From the NCBI GenBank assembly GCA_026981855.1, contig JALSIB010000020.1, positions 1 to 64,000 on the forward strand: a stretch of DNA of 64,000 bases, in the 5' to 3' direction. This document shows, one piece after another, positions 7,796 through 15,762 of the stretch. The number at the start of each line of letters is the position of its first letter. The first letter of the stretch is position 1. The translations under genes and the position numbers were made by a program. Origin of the DNA: Methylothermaceae bacterium. GTDB lineage: Bacteria; Pseudomonadota; Gammaproteobacteria; Methylococcales; Methylothermaceae. The notes below the pieces were generated by a model. The model saw nothing but the letters and a program-made list of their open reading frames with translations. It had not been told where the DNA came from and made no database searches.

Positions 7796-8998
7796 TCAAT
7801 GGTGGTGGCCCGATTCCATGGAGCCTTTGCCCAGCTCGGACTTGAGCAGGAAGGCGCCCTGGGCGATGAATTTCTCTCCGGGCTTCAGCCCCGCCAGAAT
7901 TTCCACCCGGTCCATCGCCCGTTGCCCCATTCTGACCGGCCGCGGCTCGAAATGGCCGGTTTCTTCCTGGACGAAGACGACAGGTCTGCCCTCCACTTCC
8001 ACCAGGGCACCGGCGGGGATCACGAGCGCCGCCTGTTTTTCCATGACGCTGACCTTGGCGCTGACGAACATGCCCGGCCGCCAGCGCCGGTCCGGGTTGT
8101 CGATGATCACCCGCGCCAGGGCGCTGCGGGCCTGCTCGTCCAGTACCGGGCTGACATAGTCGATTCGCCCCTCGGCGGGTGCGATGCCGTGTTCGGCCGC
8201 GACCCGCACCGCCAGTCCCCGATGGATCAGGGGAAGATCCTTCTGGTAGACGGTAAGGTGCACCCAGACCCGGTCCAGATCCGCCAGCACGAAGGTGGTC
8301 CGGTCCGATTGCAGGAATTCCCCCAGCGCCGCATGCTTCTCGATGACCTCTCCCGAAGCGGGGGCGCGCAGTTCGTAGCGGGTCAGGTCGCCTTTTTCCC
8401 GGTGCTGGAGCACCGAATCGATTTCAGCCGGTTTCAATCCCAGCGCCAGCAGCCGATGTTTGGCGGCGTCAAGCTCCACCGATGCGGCGATCTGGGCCTG
8501 TTGGGTCTCGAGAAAGATGCGTTTCGAAGTGATTCCCTTGCGGAACAATTGCCGTTCCCGCGCCAGGTTGGCATTGGCCAGATCCAGCCGGCTCTTTGCA
8601 ATCAGCAGCGCTGCCTTGGCCGCGGCCAGTTCCCGGCTGGTGAGAATGGCCAGCAGGTCGCCGGCTTCGACCTTGTCGCCGACTTCCTTGAAAGCCTTCC
8701 TGACGATGCCGCTGACCTGGGGCACCACGTGGTAGAGCCGGTCGGGCGCGATCACCACCTCACCGGTCAGGTGGGTGGTGATGGCCACTTTGCCCGGTCC
8801 GGCGGTGGCCAGTTGAATGCCGAATTCCTTCAGCACGTCCGGGGCGAGTTCAATTTCGCCTTCGTGCTCATGCCCGTGATCCACCCCGCCGTGTTCGGCT
8901 TCACCCGTTTCGTGGGGATGTTCTGCCTCCTGCGCATTTCCCTGGGGCCAGGGAGAAAGCAGCAGGCAAAAAAACAAAAACCAGGTGGTCGTTCTCAT
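7796..8998 (-). CDS. Periplasmic adaptor subunit of heavy-metal RND efflux system (CusB/CzcB type)
   Basis: A 400-residue membrane-fusion protein linking the RND pump to an outer-membrane channel. A signal peptide (MRTTTWFLFFCLLLSPWPQGNA) is followed by a His/Glu-rich stretch, HPHETGEAEHGGVDHGHEHE, likely to bind metal. Then come the lipoyl half-motif VSGIVRKAFKEVGDKVEAGD, a coiled-coil hairpin with 'LANANLARERQLFRKGITSKR', and a second lipoyl half RAPASGEVIEKHAALGE. Beta-barrel and membrane-proximal domains end in GQRAMDRVEILAGLKPGEK. ATG 8998 overlaps the stop of the upstream stub gene as ATGA. The pump gene follows 10 nt later, so these are one operon. Confidence 0.9.
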   Translation of the reverse strand: MRTTTWFLFFCLLLSPWPQGNAQEAEHPHETGEAEHGGVDHGHEHEGEIELAPDVLKEFGIQLATAGPGKVAITTHLTGEVVIAPDRLYHVVPQVSGIVRKAFKEVGDKVEAGDLLAILTSRELAAAKAALLIAKSRLDLANANLARERQLFRKGITSKRIFLETQQAQIAASVELDAAKHRLLALGLKPAEIDSVLQHREKGDLTRYELRAPASGEVIEKHAALGEFLQSDRTTFVLADLDRVWVHLTVYQKDLPLIHRGLAVRVAAEHGIAPAEGRIDYVSPVLDEQARSALARVIIDNPDRRWRPGMFVSAKVSVMEKQAALVIPAGALVEVEGRPVVFVQEETGHFEPRPVRMGQRAMDRVEILAGLKPGEKFIAQGAFLLKSELGKGSMESGHHH

Positions 8999-9270
8999 GT
9001 CTGAACCTCGTTGTCTGAAGATGTTTGCTCGGAATTCAACCGAAGATTGTGACCCAGGCTCAGCGACAGCGCGTCCCACAGGGAGAGGGTGGCGGGTACC
9101 CGGGGTGTGGGAACCTCCATCACCATGGGGGGTGTTTCGGGCGGCGGGGGGGCGCTCCAGCCTTGCAGTCCCCAGCCGAGTAACAGAAGCGAGCACCACA
9201 AGGGCGCTTTTGGGTTCGGGTTCAGGCGCGCGTCCGGGCCACCTGGATTTCCCCGCAGGGAAGCATTCAT
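8995..9270 (-). pseudogene. Truncated TolC/CzcC-type outer-membrane factor (stub)
   Basis: A 91-residue reading frame at the position normally held by the outer-membrane channel gene of a czcCBA operon. It has a possible export signal (KAPLWCSLLLLGWGLQGWSA). Then TLSLWDALSLSLGHNLRL resembles the first helix of TolC-like proteins (usual form LTLEDALxLALxxNPxL). A normal CzcC/TolC is about 400-450 residues, so about 330 are missing and no second fragment lies nearby. GAGGAG is 8 nt upstream of ATG 9270, and its stop overlaps the adaptor start as ATGA, so translation of the stub could still drive adaptor translation. A genuine small protein is an alternative. Confidence 0.55.
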
Positions 9271-9375
9271 GCGTGTACTCCTCAGTTCGTCAGGCAATGG
9301 AAACAGGACCGACCCGATTCACTTTTCGCCAAGGAAAATGAACGGGTTCAATCCGTCGTTACGAGGGGGGATGCC

Positions 9376-9732
9376 TTAAACGATGGGAGGGCGAAGGAAG
9401 GGGAGATGGGTGAGTGGAGAAAAACTGAAACGGTAAGGGGGAAAGTAACCGGAGGCTGGCGGATGAAACGTCGTGGCCGGGCTCCCCTGAAACGCCAGAG
9501 CGCCCACGTGACCGCCGTGATCGTCACTGCAGAAATGACAGCCGTGACCGTCTTGCCCCCCTTCGGAGGCAGGCGGGATAGCTTCATCCGAAGCGGTGTC
9601 GTCCACCGACAGGGAAAAAACGGGGTGAGGGTTGTGGGCGTCAGCGGCATAGGCGATGTGGATGTCTGTCACCAGCCAGGTGGACATCCACAAGGTCATC
9701 AGGATCAAGGTGGAAGAGAGAAGCCGCTGCAT
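9376..9732 (-). CDS. Small His/Cys-containing periplasmic protein, CzcI/DUF2946-like
   Basis: A 118-residue exported protein with an N-terminal signal segment ending near AYAADA. Its central cluster GQDGHGCHFCSDDHGGH contains a CHFC and several histidines, the type of metal-binding patch seen in small proteins placed first in czc/cop operons (CzcI, CopL, DUF2946 family). The C-terminal half is rich in Pro and aromatic residues. It lies 8 nt after ugd and about 100 nt before the efflux stub, all on the minus strand. Family assignment rests on position and the Cys/His cluster, so it is moderate. Confidence 0.55.
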   Translation of the reverse strand: MQRLLSSTLILMTLWMSTWLVTDIHIAYAADAHNPHPVFSLSVDDTASDEAIPPASEGGQDGHGCHFCSDDHGGHVGALAFQGSPATTFHPPASGYFPPYRFSFSPLTHLPFLRPPIV

Positions 9733-9740
9733 GCCTTACA

Positions 9741-11084
9741 TCATAGCACCGTCGGCTGTTTTTCCAAACGTCCGATCCCGTAATAGTGGAACCCCATTTC
9801 CCGCAGCGTTTGTGGATCGTAAATGTTTCTTCCGTCGAAGATGACCGGTTGCCTGAGGAGGGTTTTCAGCCGGTTGAAATCCGGGCTGCGGAAGAGATTC
9901 CATTCGGTCACCACGGCCAGGGCGTCGGAATCTTCCGCGGCGGCTTCGGGGGAATCCACCAGGATCAGGTCGTCTTTTTCCCCGTAGATCCGCCGGGCTT
10001 CGTCCATGGCGACCGGGTCGTAGGCCCGGACGCGGGCGCCGGCTTCCCACAGGGATTCCATCAGTACCCGGCTGGGCGCTTCGCGCATGTCGTCGGTGTT
10101 GGGTTTGAACGCCAGGCCCCACAGGGCGATGGTCCGGCCTTCGAGATCGCCGTTGAAATGGTCGTGGATCTTTTCGAACAGGCGCCGTTTCTGGCGCTGG
10201 TTGACCGCCTCGACGGCGGACAGGAGACGGGCCTCGTAGCCGACTTCCCGGGCCGTCCTTTCGAGGGCTGACACGTCCTTGGGAAAACAGGAGCCGCCAT
10301 AGCCGCATCCCGGATAGATGAAGGCGTATCCGATGCGGCTGTCTGAGCCGATGCCCTTCCGAACCTGTTCGATGTCGGCCCCCAGGCGCTCGGCCAGGTT
10401 GGCCAGTTCGTTCATGAAGCTGATCTTGGTGGCCAACATGGCGTTGGCGGCGTATTTGGTCAGCTCCGCCGATCGGATGTCCATCGCCACCATCCGGTCA
10501 TGGTTGCGGTTGAAGGGGGCGTAGAGGGCGCGCAGAAGTTCCGTGGTACGGGGGTTGTCGGTGCCGATGACGATGCGGTCCGGTTTCATGAAATCGTCGA
10601 TGGCCGCGCCTTCCTTGAGAAATTCCGGGTTGGAAACCACGTCGAATTCGACTTTCCGTCCCCGTTCCGCCAAGGTTTCGCGGATCCGTTGGCGTACCTT
10701 GTCGGCCGTGCCCACCGGGACTGTGGACTTGTCGACCACGATGCGGTATTCGTCCATATGCTCGGCGATGGTTTCGGCGACCGCCAGCACGTATCTAAGA
10801 TCCGCCGAACCGTCCTCGTCGGGAGGCGTGCCGACGGCGATGAACTGGAACAGCCCGTGTCCCACCGCCTCGGCCGGGTCGGTGGTGAAGCTGAGGCGGC
10901 CTGCGGCGGCGTTGCGTTCGACCAGTTTGTCCAGGTCGGGTTCGTAGATGGGAATGACACCCTCCCGCAACTGACCGATCTTGTGTTCGTCCACGTCCAT
11001 GCACAGGACTTCGTTGCCGACTTCCGCCAGGCAGGCGCCGGTGACCAGGCCAACGTATCCTGTCCCGAAAATGGTTACTTTCAT
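9741..11084 (-). CDS. ugd: UDP-glucose 6-dehydrogenase
   Basis: A 447-residue NAD-dependent enzyme oxidising UDP-glucose to UDP-glucuronate for capsule or exopolysaccharide precursors. The N-terminal Rossmann motif [20 protein letters not shown] is exact for the family. The catalytic cysteine sits in [13 protein letters not shown] near residue 260, and the C-terminal nucleotide domain has [15 protein letters not shown]. The in-frame region upstream of ATG 11084 has no family similarity, so the shorter start is used. An extended -10 (TGCTATCAT) lies about 110 nt upstream. It is the first gene of the minus-strand run leading into the metal-efflux genes. Confidence 0.95.
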   Translation of the reverse strand: MKVTIFGTGYVGLVTGACLAEVGNEVLCMDVDEHKIGQLREGVIPIYEPDLDKLVERNAAAGRLSFTTDPAEAVGHGLFQFIAVGTPPDEDGSADLRYVLAVAETIAEHMDEYRIVVDKSTVPVGTADKVRQRIRETLAERGRKVEFDVVSNPEFLKEGAAIDDFMKPDRIVIGTDNPRTTELLRALYAPFNRNHDRMVAMDIRSAELTKYAANAMLATKISFMNELANLAERLGADIEQVRKGIGSDSRIGYAFIYPGCGYGGSCFPKDVSALERTAREVGYEARLLSAVEAVNQRQKRRLFEKIHDHFNGDLEGRTIALWGLAFKPNTDDMREAPSRVLMESLWEAGARVRAYDPVAMDEARRIYGEKDDLILVDSPEAAAEDSDALAVVTEWNLFRSPDFNRLKTLLRQPVIFDGRNIYDPQTLREMGFHYYGIGRLEKQPTVL

Positions 11085-11200
11085 GATGTCGTCCGAATTG
11101 GTTGTTTTGGAAATTGGGTGGTGGATTCCGCAGGTGGAGGGGATCCGTCCTGCCGGAAGGTTTCGCCCGGGGATGAATGAAACCCGGTTCCATTCGTAAA

Positions 11201-11206
11201 ATGATA
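11201..11206 (-). promoter_or_regulatory. Candidate extended -10 for ugd
   Basis: On the minus strand TGC precedes TATCAT, an extended -10 pattern. No good -35 is present at 17-18 nt. It would give a leader of about 110 nt for ugd. Weak evidence. Confidence 0.3.
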
Positions 11207-11364
11207 GCAAAAGTTCCAAGGGGACATGGCGGATTGTGCAATGGAGGAGGGAGGCGCCTGCCGCCTCGGGACTTGCCGTCCGCGCAGGCAAGTGGTTGAA
11301 AAAGGAGGGCGAAGGGCCTGGACCTTGCGGGATGGCGTCCTCCTGGATGAAAATCGTTCTCAAC

Positions 11365-11393
11365 TTGAAGCGCCAGGGGGAATCGGGGATAAT
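11365..11393 (+). promoter_or_regulatory. sigma-70-like promoter of panD
   Basis: TTGAAG at 11365-11370 and GATAAT at 11388-11393 are separated by exactly 17 nt, ending 33 nt before the panD ATG. Both hexamers match consensus at four or five of six positions. Confidence 0.5.
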
Positions 11394-11426
11394 TGCCCGA
11401 TCCAAATCAACCTCTTGGAAACCGTT

Positions 11427-11807
11427 ATGCACGTAACCATGCTGAAGGCCAAGCTGCATCAGGCGCGGGTGACCCATTCGGAACTCATGTACGAGGGGTC
11501 GTGCGCCATCGACAGCGATCTGCTGGATCGTGCGGGAATTCGTGAGTACGAGCAGATTCATATCTACAACGTCAACAACGGCGAGCGGTTCGTCACCTAC
11601 GCCATCCGTGCCGAAGCCGCTTCGGGCATCATTTCCGTCAATGGGGCGGCCGCGCGTCTCGCCGCGCCGGGCGACATGGTCATCATCTGCGCCTATGCCT
11701 CGCTTTCACAGGAAGAAGTGGAAACCTTCCAGCCGACCCTGATTTATCTGGATGACCGTAACCGCGTCATCCGCACGGGTCATTCGATTCCAGTCCAGGC
11801 CGCCTGA
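11427..11807 (+). CDS. panD: Aspartate 1-decarboxylase (pro-enzyme)
   Basis: A 126-residue pro-enzyme that makes beta-alanine from L-aspartate for pantothenate and coenzyme A. It self-cleaves between Gly24 and Ser25 in YEGSCAID, forming the pyruvoyl group on the new alpha chain. Other conserved parts are [16 protein letters not shown] at the start, the YNVNNGERF loop, and [16 protein letters not shown]. Length is normal. The start ATG at 11427 is the family start. The last 28 nt overlap the convergent DUF123 gene. No panB or panC is in the window. Confidence 0.95.
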   Translation: MHVTMLKAKLHQARVTHSELMYEGSCAIDSDLLDRAGIREYEQIHIYNVNNGERFVTYAIRAEAASGIISVNGAAARLAAPGDMVIICAYASLSQEEVETFQPTLIYLDDRNRVIRTGHSIPVQAA

Positions 11808-12238
11808 ATTTCCAGCAAATTTCCCTCTCCCAGTATTCTTTTCCCCCACGTCAACGGCGGCGGATTCCGCATGTGAAAGAGATGGGCGGGGCAACGGCAA
11901 TCCGAACTGCCGAAGCCCTTCAGGGGAGCGGCGATTCCGGGTTGCCGGGCCAGCGCCAGAGCCCACCTGTGTTCCCGCCTGTCTTCGCCGCAGGCCAGCC
12001 AGATGCACCGGATGGGCAGCCGTTGCCGCAGATGGTCGATGTGCCAGTGCGGTTTGCCTGTTCCATTCAGGTGATGGCGCAGCCTCGCCGCCAGCCCGCC
12101 CGGCCCCAGGGCGCTTCCGACGTAGAGATAGAACCCCGGTTGCAAGGTCAGGGATCCCAGCTTTCCGATCACGCAGTGGGCAGGGCTTCGGCAGGGCAGC
12201 CAGAGTAGATAGCCGCCGGGGGAATCAGGCAGTCGCAT
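11780..12238 (-). CDS. DUF123 / GIY-YIG-like protein
   Basis: A 152-residue protein of the DUF123 family, considered a divergent GIY-YIG nuclease fold. Diagnostic segments are [29 protein letters not shown] with [14 protein letters not shown], and [14 protein letters not shown] late Cys-rich piece ([16 protein letters not shown]) completes the family pattern. Many members are stand-alone; DNA cleavage has not been shown for this type here. It ends inside the 3' end of convergent panD (28-nt overlap) and is the last of a probable mgtE-DUF2905-DUF123 run on the minus strand. Confidence 0.82.
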   Translation of the reverse strand: MRLPDSPGGYLLWLPCRSPAHCVIGKLGSLTLQPGFYLYVGSALGPGGLAARLRHHLNGTGKPHWHIDHLRQRLPIRCIWLACGEDRREHRWALALARQPGIAAPLKGFGSSDCRCPAHLFHMRNPPPLTWGKRILGEGNLLEIQAAWTGIE

Positions 12239-12358
12239 CGCCGGCGCCGCGCCATGAGGCTTCCGGCGACGCGGCGGCGGAATTCCCTTCCCGCCACGGC
12301 GCCGGTTGGAACCCGGCCCGGGCGATCGGTGAGGGGAAGGTCCGGGGCAACCGGGCGG

Positions 12359-12574
12359 TCACCGGCGGAAGAAAAGATTGATGATCAGGGTCAACACGAT
12401 GCTGACGATGATCATGGAAGTGATGGGAATGAAGATGAACTTGTTTTCGTCCTGGATCCGGATGTCGCCCGGCAGCCGGCCGAACCAACTGAACAGACCC
12501 GGGGCGTAGGTGAGGATCAGGCCCATGATCAGCAGAATCACGCCCAGAACGATGAAGAATTTACCTCCTGCCAC
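12359..12574 (-). CDS. DUF2905 small membrane protein
   Basis: A 71-residue inner-membrane protein of the DUF2905 family. Two hydrophobic helices (FFIVLGVILLIMGLILTYAP and PITSMIIVSIVLTLIINLFF) flank the conserved loop WFGRLPGDIRI. GTG 12574 is chosen because an AGGTG site lies 6 nt upstream and the resulting N-terminus matches usual family length. An ATG at 12634 would add 20 residues without similarity. Function is unknown in the family. It follows mgtE on the same strand. Confidence 0.7.
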   Translation of the reverse strand: MAGGKFFIVLGVILLIMGLILTYAPGLFSWFGRLPGDIRIQDENKFIFIPITSMIIVSIVLTLIINLFFRR

Positions 12575-12700
12575 GGGATTCACCTGTCGGTTCGTCGATG
12601 GGTGTATTTTGCCCCGCCAGCGGCTGGCCTGCAAACATGCTGCGGCAGGGAATCGGCCATTGGAGCCGGTTTCCCGAATTCTCCGGGAATGAAGCCACCA

Positions 12701-14068
12701 TCAGGTAAGCCACCAGGTCGCCAGTCCCAGAAACGCCATGAAACCGACCACGTCGGTGACGGTGGTCAGCAGCACGCCGCCTGCCAGCGCGGGGTCGATC
12801 CCCAGCCTGTCGAGGAGCAGCGGGATGGTGACGCCGGCCAATGCGGCGCACAGCAGGTTGATGATCATGGCCGTGGCGATCAGGATACCGATGTGCAGGG
12901 CCTGGAACCAGATGGCGGCGATCAGTCCCACGACGACCGCCCACAATACCCCGTTGAGGAAGGCGACGGCGACTTCCTTGTTGAGCAGAACGAACAGATT
13001 GGTGGCACCGATCTGTTTCAGCGCCAATCCACGGATCACCAGTGTGAGGGTCTGGGTGCCGGCGATTCCGCCCATGCTGGCGACGATGGGCATCAGGACC
13101 GCCAGGGCCACTTCCTTTTCGATCGTTTCCTCGAACAAGCCAATCACCCAGGCGGCCAGGAAGGCGGTGACCAGGTTGACCCCGAGCCAGACCGCGCGTC
13201 GCTTGGCGCTTTCGGTGGCCGGGGCCATCATGTCTTCCTCCTCGCTCAAACCGGCCGAACTCATGAGGGTATGGTCGGCCTCGTCGCGGATTACATCCAC
13301 CACGTCATCGACGGTGATGCGGCCCAGCAGCCTTCCGTCCCGGTCCACCACCGGGGCCGAGACCCAGTCGTGATGCTCGAACAACATCGCCACGTCCGAA
13401 GCCGGCAGGTCGGCGGGGATGGCTTCGATGTCACTGACCATCAGTTCACGCACGGTTTTGTCCGGCGGGTTGGTCAGCAGCACCGACAAGGGCAGGATGC
13501 CGATCAGCCGGTCGTCCTTGTCGACCACGTAGAGGCTGTCGGTCAGATCCGGCAGGTCGCCGCGGCGGCGCAGATAACGCAACACCACGTCGAGGGTGAC
13601 GTGGGGGCGCACCGTGATGGTGTCGGTGTGCATCAGGTTGCCGGCGGTGTCCTCGGGGAAGGACATCACCCGTTCCAGGCGGCCGCGGTCGTTCTGGCTC
13701 AGGGTGCGGATCACCTGTTCCCGGACTTTTTCCGGAAGATCCTCCAGAATGTCGGCCAGATCGTCCGGATCCAGGGTGCCGGCGGCTTCGGCCAGTTCCT
13801 CCGAACGGCTCTTTTCGATCCCCTTGATCAATGCGGCGCGGGCTTCCTCGCCCAACTCCACCAGCACCTCGCCGGCGATTCCGGAAGGCAGCAGCGACCA
13901 CACCACCAGTCTGTCGGCGGGCTTCAGCGCTTCGAGCAGGTCGGCGATCTCCCCGGGCGTCAGGGCCTGGAGAAGGTCCTTGAGTTCGGTCAGCTTTCCG
14001 GTTTCGAGATCGGCGGCCAGCTCTCTCAGGTGTTCGGTGGTGGGTTCGTGCTCGGTGCTGATGGGCAT
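12701..14068 (-). CDS. mgtE: MgtE-type magnesium transporter
   Basis: A 455-residue Mg(II) channel/transporter of the inner membrane. The N-terminal MgtE superhelical domain (LTPGEIADLLEALKPADR) is followed by two CBS domains (SLYVVDKDDRLIGILPL; SAPVVDRDGRLLGRITVDDV) that sense cytosolic Mg. The C-terminal five-helix pore carries the signature MPIVASMGGIAGTQTLTL. Length is normal. ATG 14068 has AAGGA upstream; ATG 14104, 12 codons earlier, is possible but lacks a ribosome site. The gene is divergent from murJ. Confidence 0.93.
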   Translation of the reverse strand: MPISTEHEPTTEHLRELAADLETGKLTELKDLLQALTPGEIADLLEALKPADRLVVWSLLPSGIAGEVLVELGEEARAALIKGIEKSRSEELAEAAGTLDPDDLADILEDLPEKVREQVIRTLSQNDRGRLERVMSFPEDTAGNLMHTDTITVRPHVTLDVVLRYLRRRGDLPDLTDSLYVVDKDDRLIGILPLSVLLTNPPDKTVRELMVSDIEAIPADLPASDVAMLFEHHDWVSAPVVDRDGRLLGRITVDDVVDVIRDEADHTLMSSAGLSEEEDMMAPATESAKRRAVWLGVNLVTAFLAAWVIGLFEETIEKEVALAVLMPIVASMGGIAGTQTLTLVIRGLALKQIGATNLFVLLNKEVAVAFLNGVLWAVVVGLIAAIWFQALHIGILIATAMIINLLCAALAGVTIPLLLDRLGIDPALAGGVLLTTVTDVVGFMAFLGLATWWLT

Positions 14069-14181
14069 GGGGCGGATATCCTTTGGGGGTGTGGAAAAAT
14101 TCATTTATTCTAACAAACAGCTATGGCCGGATCGGCCGTATTTCAAGAGACTTTGTCCTTTGCTTGGGGGTAAGAGGGGTT

Positions 14182-15726
14182 TTGAGCCGCAGACTTTTCA
14201 GATCCACCGCCATTGTCGGCGCCATGACCATGGTTTCCCGGGTGCTGGGATTCATCCGCGACGTGGTGATCGCCTTCCTGTTCGGGGCCGATGCCGCCAC
14301 CGATGCTTTTTTCGTTGCCTTCAAGATTCCCAATTTTCTGCGCCGTTTGTTTGCCGAGGGCGCCTTCTCCCAGGCTTTCGTGCCGGTCATGGCCGAGTAC
14401 AAGGAGCAGCGCAGCGGGGCGGAACTGAAACAATTGCTCGACCGCACGGCCGGCTCCCTGGCGTTGGTATTGATGGGGGTGACGATCCTGGGGGTGGTGG
14501 GGGCTGCCTGGGTGATTCTTCTGTTCGCCCCGGGTTTTTCCCGCCACGGGGCGCAATTCGATCTGGCGGTGCAAATGTTGCGGATCACTTTTCCCTATCT
14601 GTTTTTCATCTCCTCCACCGCCCTGGCCGGGGGGATTCTCAATACCTTCAATCGTTTCGCGGTACCGGCCTTCACGCCGGTGTTGCTCAACCTGTGCCTG
14701 ATTTCGGCCGCCTTCTGGCTGGCCCCCCGTCTGCCGGAACCGGTGACGGCACTGGCCTGGGGGGTGTTCGCCGCCGGGGCGGCGCAACTGCTGTTCCAGT
14801 TTCCGGCGCTTTGGCGATTGCGGTTGCTGCCCCGGCTGCGGTACGGGTTCCACGATCCGGGGGTGCGCCGGATCCTCAAGTTGATGTTGCCGGCCCTGTT
14901 CGGGGTCTCGGTGACCCAGATCAATCTGTTGATTGATACGTTGCTGGCTTCGTTCTTGCCCCACGGCAGTATTTCCTGGTTGTATTATTCTGACCGGTTG
15001 GTGGAGTTTCCCTTGGGTGTGTTCGGCATCGCCCTGGCGACGGTGATCCTGCCCAATCTTTCCAAGGACTGGGCGGCAGGCCGGCACGAGGCCTTCTCGG
15101 CTTCCATCGACTGGGGGCTGCGCTGGGTGGCCCTGATCGGACTGCCGGCGGCGGTGGGTCTGTTCGTATTGGCCGAGCCGATTCTTTCGACCCTCTTTCA
15201 ATACCATTCCTTCACTGCCCGCGACGTTCACATGGCGGGCTTGAGCCTGATGGCCTATTCGGTGGGCCTGGTGGGGTTCATCCTGGTCAAGATCCTGGTG
15301 CCCGGCTTCACCTCGAGACAGGATACGCGGACGCCGGTTCGTTACGGTGTCTATGCGATGGTGGTCAACCTGATTCTCAATTTCAGCCTGATCTGGACCC
15401 TGGCCCACGCCGGACTGGCGCTGGCGACCTCGCTGGCGGCGTGCGTCAATGGAGGTTTGCTGCTTCGGGGGTTGCGAAAGGCGGGGGTTTACCGGCCCGC
15501 CGGGGGGTGGTGGCTGTTTCTGTCGCGGTTGATTCTCGCCAACGCCGCGATGGGGGCGGTGCTGTATCATTATGCCGGTCCCCTGGACTGGACCGGCTGG
15601 GGGATAAGGGAGCGGATATTCCACCTGTTGTGGTGGATCGGCATTGGCGCGGGCATCTACGTTTTGACCTTGCTGATGACTGGAATTCATCGCAGCTTCC
15701 GCCGGCCTGCAAGGCTCGGGCCGTGA
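14182..15726 (+). CDS. murJ: Lipid II flippase MurJ
   Basis: A 514-residue polytopic inner-membrane flippase of the MOP superfamily that moves lipid II to the periplasmic face for peptidoglycan synthesis. The typical start SRRLFRSTAIVGAMTMVSR and the loop FRDVVIA-type segment 'GFIRDVVIAFLFGADAATDA' are clear, followed by FKIPNFLRRLFAEGAFSQAF. Fourteen hydrophobic segments are expected and the length matches. TTG 14182 is chosen as start because AAGAGGGG lies just upstream and it gives the family N-terminus; no ATG fits. In related bacteria murJ is normally followed directly by ribF, but here a 3.4-kb gene intervenes. Confidence 0.93.
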   Translation: MSRRLFRSTAIVGAMTMVSRVLGFIRDVVIAFLFGADAATDAFFVAFKIPNFLRRLFAEGAFSQAFVPVMAEYKEQRSGAELKQLLDRTAGSLALVLMGVTILGVVGAAWVILLFAPGFSRHGAQFDLAVQMLRITFPYLFFISSTALAGGILNTFNRFAVPAFTPVLLNLCLISAAFWLAPRLPEPVTALAWGVFAAGAAQLLFQFPALWRLRLLPRLRYGFHDPGVRRILKLMLPALFGVSVTQINLLIDTLLASFLPHGSISWLYYSDRLVEFPLGVFGIALATVILPNLSKDWAAGRHEAFSASIDWGLRWVALIGLPAAVGLFVLAEPILSTLFQYHSFTARDVHMAGLSLMAYSVGLVGFILVKILVPGFTSRQDTRTPVRYGVYAMVVNLILNFSLIWTLAHAGLALATSLAACVNGGLLLRGLRKAGVYRPAGGWWLFLSRLILANAAMGAVLYHYAGPLDWTGWGIRERIFHLLWWIGIGAGIYVLTLLMTGIHRSFRRPARLGP

Positions 15727-15762
15727 CCCGGTTTCCGTTCCACCACGATTCATCGAACTTGA

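Larger units (their letters stand above)
11085..11426. other. Divergent intergenic region between ugd and panD
   Basis: This 342-nt stretch has no convincing gene. The panD reading frame is open upstream of its ATG, but that part has no family similarity. It holds a candidate ugd promoter on the minus strand and a good sigma-70-like promoter for panD on the plus strand. Confidence 0.6.
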
